DNA from: Calliopum simillimum
Taxonomy: Eukaryota; Arthropoda; Insecta; Diptera; Lauxaniidae
DNA length: 64,000 nucleotides
Direction of reading: 5' to 3'
Assembly (NCBI GenBank): GCA_951812925.1
Contig: OX638372.1
Span: 42,034,245-42,098,244, forward strand
The notes beneath the pieces are model-generated. The model was not told where the DNA came from. It searched no databases and saw only the letters and a program-made list of their open reading frames with translations. The position numbers and the translations under genes were made by a program. This document shows, one piece after another, positions 57,232 to 64,000 of this stretch (positions within the stretch are counted from its first letter, which is position 1; every line of letters starts with the position of its first letter).

Positions 57232-59082
57232 TAGAGCGCCCACAAGATATATGAAATGTGCAAAGTTGTAATTTTGTTTGCTCCCCGTCCATTTCCTGAA
57301 AGTAGAGGTCAAAAAAATAAGATCTCAAAAAAAAATTTGGAATCGGTAGTGGAAAAAACCCAGCCTGTTTTCGATCAAAGGTCGAAAAATTGACTAAAAA
57401 AAGGCAAGTCGCTTTGACTGCCCGTTACTTCGAAATTAATCATTTTTTCGCAATGTTTTGAAGACAGTTTTTGTAGAAAATGACTAGGTCAACATTATCT
57501 TCTTAGAAAGTTTTGGCCCTAAATTAAAATTTGTCGCTGTTTCGGTGCAAAAATTTCAATTTTTTAAGAAAATTTTCTCAAATTTTTTTCTACAAATTGA
57601 TTTTTTGTAAATTCGAAAGGGCGGAATATCTGTTTTGGAATTTTTATGTTGTAGATAATTAAATGTTGTTTAATTGAAAAAAAAAAATTATTTTAAAATA
57701 TAAAGTTTTAAGGTATGGAGCCGGTCCCAAAGTTAGAAAAAAATTAAATATTTTAATTTTTTTCTTTTAATTGCTGCTTTATTGGATGCAAAAAAATGTA
57801 TTACTAGTTTTTATTAAATGCATCATTTAGAACTGCTTTTTACCTTCAAAATGAGTTATAAAATGGGCTCGTGCGACTTTTTTTGAAAAAGGTATGACCA
57901 TTTTAAAATGACATCATGAAAGTTAAAAATAATGTGTGGATTCTCTATAGCAATTGTCATATTGCTATATCTTTTATAATGTTATTTTAAAATGGTCATA
58001 ACTTTTTAAAAAAAAATTATACAAGACCATTTTATAGTTAATTTTGAAGAAAAAGCTTGGTACTAAATGATGTATTTCATAGAAAAGACCAAAACGATAT
58101 CGTGCGTTTTCCACACAACCTTAAAAATCGTGTTTTTTTAATATTAGGGGTAAGATATCTCACAAATCATAAGTGATACAGCAATTTTGCGTCCAGTTTC
58201 GGATTTTGCATCAATATATACATCTAAAATTACTATTTTGGTTTTGGTTTGTAGTGGGTTTTTTAAAAATACCGTTTTTCGACCTCATTTTAAAAACCAT
58301 TCGATAAACTGATTTCGAAAACATTTTTTTCTTATTCAGTTAATACTCATGTGTAATTTAACACCTTTGTGGAATTCAGGACAATTTGATTTAAATTTTT
58401 TTCTGGGCTGCGAGCACGAAAATCGAAATTTTCGATTATCTCTGGAATCGCCCAAAAACGCACTAAAACAAAAATAAATGCTATTTTCGTGTTCAGTGAC
58501 CGCAAATTAGCTTAGAAAATATGACTTGCAAAATTTTTTCTTATCAAATTAAAAATTAAGAAGGAAAAAATAAAAAAATATATTTTTTTCTTAACTTTGA
58601 AACGGGCTCCAGTTTTTAAAAACTAATATTTTTTAATAACTTTTCATTTAATTTAATTAACATTTGATTCCCTACAATACCAAAATTCCAGAACAAATAT
58701 TCCGCCCTTCGATTACTACCAAAAACCTATTTATAGAAAAAAAGTCATGCAAATTTTCTTAAAAAATTAAAATTTTTGTACCGAAATAGCAACAAATTTA
58801 ATTTTTGGACCAAAACTTTGTAAGAAAATAATTTTTACCTAGTCATTCTCTACAAAAGTTGTCTTAAAAACATTGCGAAAAAATGAATAGTTTCGAAGAA
58901 ACGGGCAGTCAAAGCGACTTGCCTTTTTTTAGTCAATTTTTCGACCTTTGATCGAAAACCGGCTGGGTTTTTTCCACTACCGATTCCAAATTTTTTTTTG
59001 AGATCTTATTTTTTTGACCTCTAATTTCAGGAAATGGACGGGGAGCAAACAAAATCAGAATTTCGCACATATGTGCGCTCTA
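57232..59082. mobile_element. hAT-type foldback element, 1851 bp
   Basis: Outer ends TAGAGCGC and GCGCTCTA fit the hAT terminus rule (YARNG), and GTATATAT at 57224-57231 is repeated exactly at 59083-59090, an 8-bp duplication fitting the hAT nTnnnnAn pattern. The arms (57232 to about 57785 and 58540-59082) are inverse complements at roughly 75-80% identity. The centre has a second inverted pair around TTTTAAAATGGTCATAAC (57880-58010). No transposase frame. The duplication is low in complexity, so the TSD deserves an empty-site check. Confidence 0.8.
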
Positions 59083-59090
59083 GTATATAT

Positions 59091-60357
59091 ACAGAGAACC
59101 ACATACACAGTTACCACAATTAAAATTTCATTTCAGTTTGTTGAATTTATTGTATAAGTTAGCATAGAATGCCACAATTTAGTATATCCTTTGAATAAGC
59201 ATTTAAAACAAAAAAACAAAAAATATGAAGTGTTTAATTTAAAACCAAAGTAAGTAAAATTTAATATGAATTTAAGAATAATTACAAAAGCTATATTACT
59301 TATATATTATCAATGGTGTTATTTTGAAAAAATGATAGTAGGAGCAAAGGGGTGAGTTTATTCTTATGCAAATATTGTCTAAAACCTTAATCATAGAGCT
59401 AAGCAGCTAGCTATGCGAAAACCCGGCTTTTTGGTAGCAAAATGCTATATAGTTAGAGTACCTATACTTTTATTCGGTTAATACCATAGTCAATTAATAA
59501 CATGCTTCTACGTAGAAGCGACTATGTTAAACAGAAAACATTTCAATATTGTAATAATTATAAGAAAAAAGTATTATTTGTTTAGAGTTTACATTTTATA
59601 ACTTATTAAGTAACCAAAACGAACATTATTAGAAAAATAGACTACATAACATTTTGTTATTCTTATAGTTATGTTTATAGATTAAAAATACATCTGATTT
59701 GATTATTTCAGATACATACTTATAACTTGATGCATTTGTCTAATCAGCTTTCACAAGTAATAATTTCGCAACATTAAGCATAATAATTGAAATTCCATAA
59801 ATCCCATAACATAAAGGATGCATTAATTGCCCGTCAAAGGATTTTTGCCGAAGCAGAAATAATTTCTAATCGAAAGATTAATTATGAGTATTTTTGTTAT
59901 CAATAAAAGCAAACATTTACTTAATGACTTATTCCTTTGCAAAAGAAGCTCCATGTAGACTTATTATACTCTGAAGTAAGATATTGAGGTAATGATTTTG
60001 TAATGAGTAAATAATTGCAGAAAATAACGAAAAAAAAAATATTATTCCTTTATGTGCGAATGCTTTTTCATTATGCAGAGAAAAGATTATATTTCCAAAG
60101 GATGAAAATGAAAAAAAAAAAAAAATACTTTCTCACAGCATGACGCAAAACATCACAGAAACATTTTCCAAGAACTATTCTAAAGTTAAATAAAAAATGC
60201 GAGAGTTTGTTCAGACAAAGCTTTATAAAGTGTTTAAACGACGCATGTGGTTACCACTTCAAAATTTTCTTGAAACGAAATTTCATGAAAAGTAAAATTT
60301 TTCTTAATTTTAAAAGAAAAACTCTTGAACGATTTCATAAGAATTAATTTATTCTTC
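59091..60357. other. Unassigned AT-rich DNA
   Basis: No gene or clear repeat. Confidence 0.5.
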
Positions 60358-60491
60358 TAGGTTAGGTTAGGTTAGATCCGGGAGATGAACATGTTGTCAT
60401 CATTAACTTAGACCTCGAGAAAGGGCCCATTGTATGCCCGATATTAAAAGCTTTGGCAGAGAAAGTCTAAGAGAACCACTTGGATGTACAT

Positions 60492-60942
60492 ATATGGGTA
60501 ATTCTATTCTAACGCGTCAAATCATGTAATCGTCCACTAAAACACCAATATGAGGTTCTAAAATTATAGCAAAATTTTTTTTATATACATTTAAATAGCC
60601 TTTATAAGATCCACCACTTAGTATATCGCTTATTTTACATAGCTCTCGTGGAAAACCAAAAATATGAGTAAAAAAGTAACTCCCCTGGCTGTAATCATAT
60701 ACGTTAAGTTAGTAAAATTGTTTATGATTACAGCCAGGGGAGTTACTTTTTTACTCATATTTTTGGTTTTCCACGAGAGCTATGTAAAATAAGCGATATA
60801 CTAAGTGGTGGATCTTATAAAGGCTATTTAAATGTATATATACATATATATAAAAAAAATTTTGCTATAATTTTAGAACCTCATATTGGTGTTTTAGTGG
60901 ACGATTACATGATTTGACGCGTTAGAATAGAATTACCCATAT
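60492..60942. repeat. Near-perfect inverted duplication (hairpin)
   Basis: Arms 60492-60698 and 60724-60942 are identical inverse complements apart from about 12 extra bases of TA-rich microsatellite in the right arm (near 60834-60852). The loop is 25 bp. The right arm is the natural ORF end and 3' UTR; the left arm is its mirror, so the last 13 or so LINE codons exist in both orientations. Confidence 0.95.
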
Positions 60943-62347
60943 ACTTCCATATGGATTTAAGACAAAGCTCAGACAGTGCGTCAAGCGATTTCAAATTGAA
61001 ATGATCAAAATTCTTTCTACGTCTAAGCGCAAGCGCTGGACATTCACAAAAGAAATGAAAGACTGTTTCTTCCATATCAGGGTCTTTACAACTTCTACAA
61101 AGGTCGCTAATGTTTGAGAAACCTAAACGAGATGTATGGATTCCCATGGCACAATGTCCAGTAATAGCACCGGTTAAGATCCGTACATTATGTTTCTCCA
61201 TTGCTATTAAAAACTTAGTACGATTTATACTATATGATGGCCAAATAGATCTTATATGATTGCAAGTTTGAAGATTTGACCATCTAGAATTAGCAAGCTG
61301 AATACATTTATTTTCGATTTTTCCTTTGATTACGCTAATGGGTTTTTTTATTGAAAGGTCAGCCAAAAGGGCATTTTGGTTTGACAATATTTTAGCCAGT
61401 TCATCTGCAATTTCGTTGCTCTCGAAATTACTATGACCTGGAACCCAGCAAAGTGTTAAATTATAGTCCTCGCTAATATCGCAAAGGATATTTCTACAGC
61501 TTAACACAAGTTTTGACGTGATATAATTTGATGAGATTGCTTTGATAGCAGCCTGACTATCAATGTAAATAACAACGCTTCCAAGAAATTGGGACTTATG
61601 AGCATTGATGAATTCACAAGCTTTAAGCACAGCAAAAACCTCTGCCTGAAAGACACTACAGTCGTTCGGCAGTCTGTAAGACTTAGCTAAGTCTAAAGGC
61701 TTAGAATAAATGCCTGATCCAGTGCCTACATCCAATTTTGACCCATCCGTGTATATTTCAAAAGATGCGTTTAAAGGAGCCCAGTTTTCTCTTTCAGGTA
61801 TTTCCACCATGAAGTTCGTTGGGAAGAGAAGGTGTGGTAAGAGGTAGTCAGTACCACCTATTACATCACAATCCATAAATTGGAGTAATATACTATTATG
61901 ACCAAAAGATTTCGATTTCCAGAAACATAATTCTTTAAGTCTAATAGCACTTTTCGCGGCCATGCTTCTGGCAAAAATATCAAGTGGTTCTAGGTGAAGA
62001 AGAGTTTCCAGTGCAGCAGTGGCTGTAGTTTTAAAAGCCCCAGTAACACTGAGACACGCAACTCTTTGAACCCTGGACAGAATATTCAAATAACTTTGTT
62101 TATGTAAAGAGTTCCACCACAGCAAAATTCCGTACATGAGAATCGGCCTGATGATTGCCTTATACATCCAAAAAATTATTTTCGGTTTAAGGCCCCATCT
62201 TTTACCAAACAAGCGTTTACAAGAATAGCAAGCAACGTATGCTTTCCTAATTCTATTTTCAACATTTAACTTCCATTTAAGTTTACGGTCAAGAACAATA
62301 CCCAGGAAAGTCACGCTTTCCTTTATAGGAAGACTAACGCCATCCAA
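60905..62347 (-). CDS. LINE ORF2 C-terminal part: RT thumb, RNase H, zinc knuckle
   Basis: 480 codons without a stop (first residue is TTG; the frame is open up to about 62385, so there is no native start). Residues 1-190 are the region after the RT active site (FLGIVLD…, then a WVYK/MYGILLWW-like segment). RNase H spans about 195-330 with all four acids: Asp in YTDGS, Glu in FQAE, Asp in IDSQAA and Asp in NEIADELA, and the WVPGH motif. A C-terminal C-x2-C…H…C…C knuckle (CRSC … HFFCECP) follows. RNase H plus knuckle is the arrangement of I/LOA/R1-type insect LINEs. The YADD-type polymerase box is missing through truncation, so this copy cannot retrotranspose by itself. Confidence 0.9.
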   Translation of the reverse strand: MDGVSLPIKESVTFLGIVLDRKLKWKLNVENRIRKAYVACYSCKRLFGKRWGLKPKIIFWMYKAIIRPILMYGILLWWNSLHKQSYLNILSRVQRVACLSVTGAFKTTATAALETLLHLEPLDIFARSMAAKSAIRLKELCFWKSKSFGHNSILLQFMDCDVIGGTDYLLPHLLFPTNFMVEIPERENWAPLNASFEIYTDGSKLDVGTGSGIYSKPLDLAKSYRLPNDCSVFQAEVFAVLKACEFINAHKSQFLGSVVIYIDSQAAIKAISSNYITSKLVLSCRNILCDISEDYNLTLCWVPGHSNFESNEIADELAKILSNQNALLADLSIKKPISVIKGKIENKCIQLANSRWSNLQTCNHIRSIWPSYSINRTKFLIAMEKHNVRILTGAITGHCAMGIHTSRLGFSNISDLCRSCKDPDMEETVFHFFCECPALALRRRKNFDHFNLKSLDALSELCLKSIWKYMGNSILTRQIM

Positions 62348-62385
62348 AATTGGATGCCTAAATTGAGGTATTTGATGTTTTATTT

Positions 62386-62874
62386 ATGTATGGCTCTCAC
62401 AACCATTTAGCGCAAAACAAGTCTTCTACAAAATGTTTGTATTTTATTCACCTTTCTGTAAAAAAAAAAAATAAAAAAATAAAAAAAATATTATTTTGAG
62501 ATAATCAACTTTTAAGATTTTTCAAAAAATGGCCGCCATTTTGTAAATTTTCAAAATTTTCAAAATTTAAAAATAAAAATTGAATTTAAAATGCTACAAG
62601 AATACAAAAACAAAAATTAAAAAAATTTTTTTTTTGACAAAATGGCGGGACTTAGAAAAAAAATTGTACCGATTTTTCGCTAAAACACCACTTGGACACT
62701 CTGAAGTTTCATAACTTGCAAAAAAAAATTTTTATCGCAAAACTAATAATGAGAAGTCTCCATGCTAAGCACTTAGAACATCTCTGTGAATTTTTATAAA
62801 AATCTGAGAACCCAACTGCAAATTTCGAGAAAAGTGAAATGATCACAGCCTTATATGTAGTGATGAGCAAACCA
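62386..62874. other. Unassigned A-rich DNA
   Basis: Poly(A)-rich with AAAATGGC(G/C)G blocks; no gene. Confidence 0.5.
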
Positions 62875-63292
62875 ATAAAAAGACCAAGACCATAGCAGTC
62901 TTGGTCTTGGTCTTGTTCTTCACATTGCGTCTAGGTTTGATCTTGGTTTTGAAACTGAGCCTTGATCATTAAGTCTTGGTCTCGGTCTCGGTCTCGGTCT
63001 TGATCTTGAAAAAATTCCTAAAGATTGTTGAGTATTCAAAATTTCCAAACCTTATTTCTACAAAGCAGTTGGGTTTTTAAGATGCCAAATTTCGAATTGT
63101 GATATGATTTTATGCTTGAAAGGGGCATGAGACGTCTATAAACTATAAATTCGCAAGACTAAAAAGCAGTCTTGGTCTTGATGATCATCGTGAGCAAGAC
63201 TAAGAACAAGACCAAAGCATTCTTGGTCTTGGTCTCGCAGTGGTATCAGCGTCTTGGTATTGGTCTTGATTACCAAGACTAAGTTTTCTTAT
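62875..63292. repeat. Imperfect (TCTTGG)n hexanucleotide array
   Basis: GTCTTGGTCTTGGTC and inverted ACCAAGAC units cluster at 62878-63010 and 63165-63285, separated by about 150 bp of unique sequence. Both orientations occur, so hairpins are possible. Confidence 0.85.
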
Positions 63293-63295
63293 CAC

Positions 63296-63480
63296 TATTT
63301 GTATGGGATATGCCGCGCTCTCTAATCCGAGTTTCCATAGTTTTTACTCAGAGCTTACATTTAGTGTTCTTAGTGTCTGAGTGAAATTTGATTGGATTAT
63401 CTTTCAGTACAGCATCTTGCTTATATGGGAGGTGCCACGCCGTCTTGTCCAGATACGTCTTGTTTTTGCTCAGAAGTTAC
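63296..63480 (+). repeat. Modular dispersed repeat, copy 3 (fragment)
   Basis: Two diverged 140-bp-type units (TATGCCGCGCTCTC at about 63309 and GGGAGGTGCCACGCCGTC at about 63427) without the end module found in copies 1 and 2. Confidence 0.65.
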
Positions 63481-64000
63481 TATCATAGTTCTCACACACT
63501 GGGCCACAATAAGTAACAGGTGCGAGTTTAATCTCAAAAGAAACTGAGTACGTACGTCGTACGTGATGAAAAATTCGTTGGATTCAAAATCCTATCACAC
63601 ACACATTTTTCACTTCCGCATAAAGAAGAAAAGTATATATGCATATGTATTAGACCTATCGTAAAAATTGAAAATGAAAAAACCTTGCTACCAGGGGCTA
63701 AAAAGTTTCCTCTTAGTGTAAGTTTCAATCATAAAAATTTTGGTTCCGATCGGAAAATATTTGACCGTGCCGCAAGGCCGTTGAAGGTCGGAAAGACGCT
63801 ATTTATATTGAAAAATGGGGCCTTAATCGCAAGAATCAGTCTTATCTTTGAAACTATTTGAGATAAGTGAATGAGATTTAGTATGTGTATGAACAATGCT
63901 TAAGTTATTTGCATCCAATAAAAAAATGGGCGATGCCACTCCCCCTTGACCCGAAATTCTTGTATCTCTGGAAATATTGGACTCAGGGGAATGAGACTCG
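63481..64000. other. Unassigned right edge
   Basis: No supported gene. A GGGCGATGCCACTCCCCC block at about 63927 suggests a further repeat copy continuing beyond the window. Confidence 0.45.

Larger units (their letters stand above)
60358..62385 (-). mobile_element. 5'-truncated LINE with hairpin 3' end
   Basis: Minus-strand non-LTR element: open ORF2 C-terminus, 3' UTR containing a large inverted duplication, and a terminal CCTAACCTAACCTAACC tail (60358-60375). The 5' end is cut within the reverse transcriptase, after the catalytic motifs, at about 62385. The uninterrupted frame points to a young insertion. Confidence 0.85.

Noticed and set aside
60358..60375. Telomere repeat (TTAGG)n
   Set aside because: Only three units, located at a LINE 3' end; dipterans do not use TTAGG telomeres.

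Overview
The window looks like repeat-rich, AT-rich DNA from a true fly (Diptera, probably a higher fly; a tephritid would fit). The evidence is an errantivirus-type Ty3/gypsy element with gag, pol and env, a piggyBac-family element, RNase H-carrying LINE fragments, and abundant (TATG)n/(CATA)n tracts. Species is not readable from the sequence. No complete host gene is visible; a few exon-like islands with splice signals are listed at low confidence. One assembly gap (200 N, 23341-23540) sits at the edge of a satellite array.

Layout. 1-8.3 kb: flank, then a nearly complete errantivirus on the minus strand (969-8312, TSD TACA, 351-bp LTRs differing at one base) with an intact pol and one frameshift each in gag and env. 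8.5-9.4 kb: a LINE 3' scrap and a 140-bp-modular repeat. 9.98-13.07 kb: a nearly complete piggyBac-like transposon (TTAA/TTAA, perfect 15-bp TIRs) whose transposase is interrupted by one TGA. 13-16.2 kb: mostly unassigned, with a possible promoter and first exon at 15.3 kb. 16.2-35.8 kb: two copies of a roughly 2-kb repeat in opposite orientation, enclosing two related TA-flanked MITE copies, a 108-bp satellite, a second MITE family and a second modular repeat copy. 37-40.5 kb: a diverged satellite-element copy, a direct-plus-inverted duplication with a SINE-like module, and a foldback element. 42-48 kb: exon-like islands in AT-rich DNA. 48.8-52.7 kb: a Mutator-like MITE with a 9-bp TSD, a solo LTR nested in another repeat, and a LINE 3' fragment. 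55-59.1 kb: two foldback elements, one with hAT hallmarks. 60.4-62.4 kb: a 5'-truncated LINE with an intact C-terminal ORF and a near-perfect hairpin across its 3' end. 62.9-63.5 kb: a hexanucleotide array and a third modular-repeat fragment.

How it works together. The window is a stack of transposons of different classes and ages. The youngest are the errantivirus, the piggyBac-like element and the LINE hairpin. Several non-autonomous elements carry many internal copies of their own terminal motif, and at least five loci are long inverted repeats that could be transcribed into double-stranded RNA. All exon candidates rest on open frames and splice-site appearance alone.
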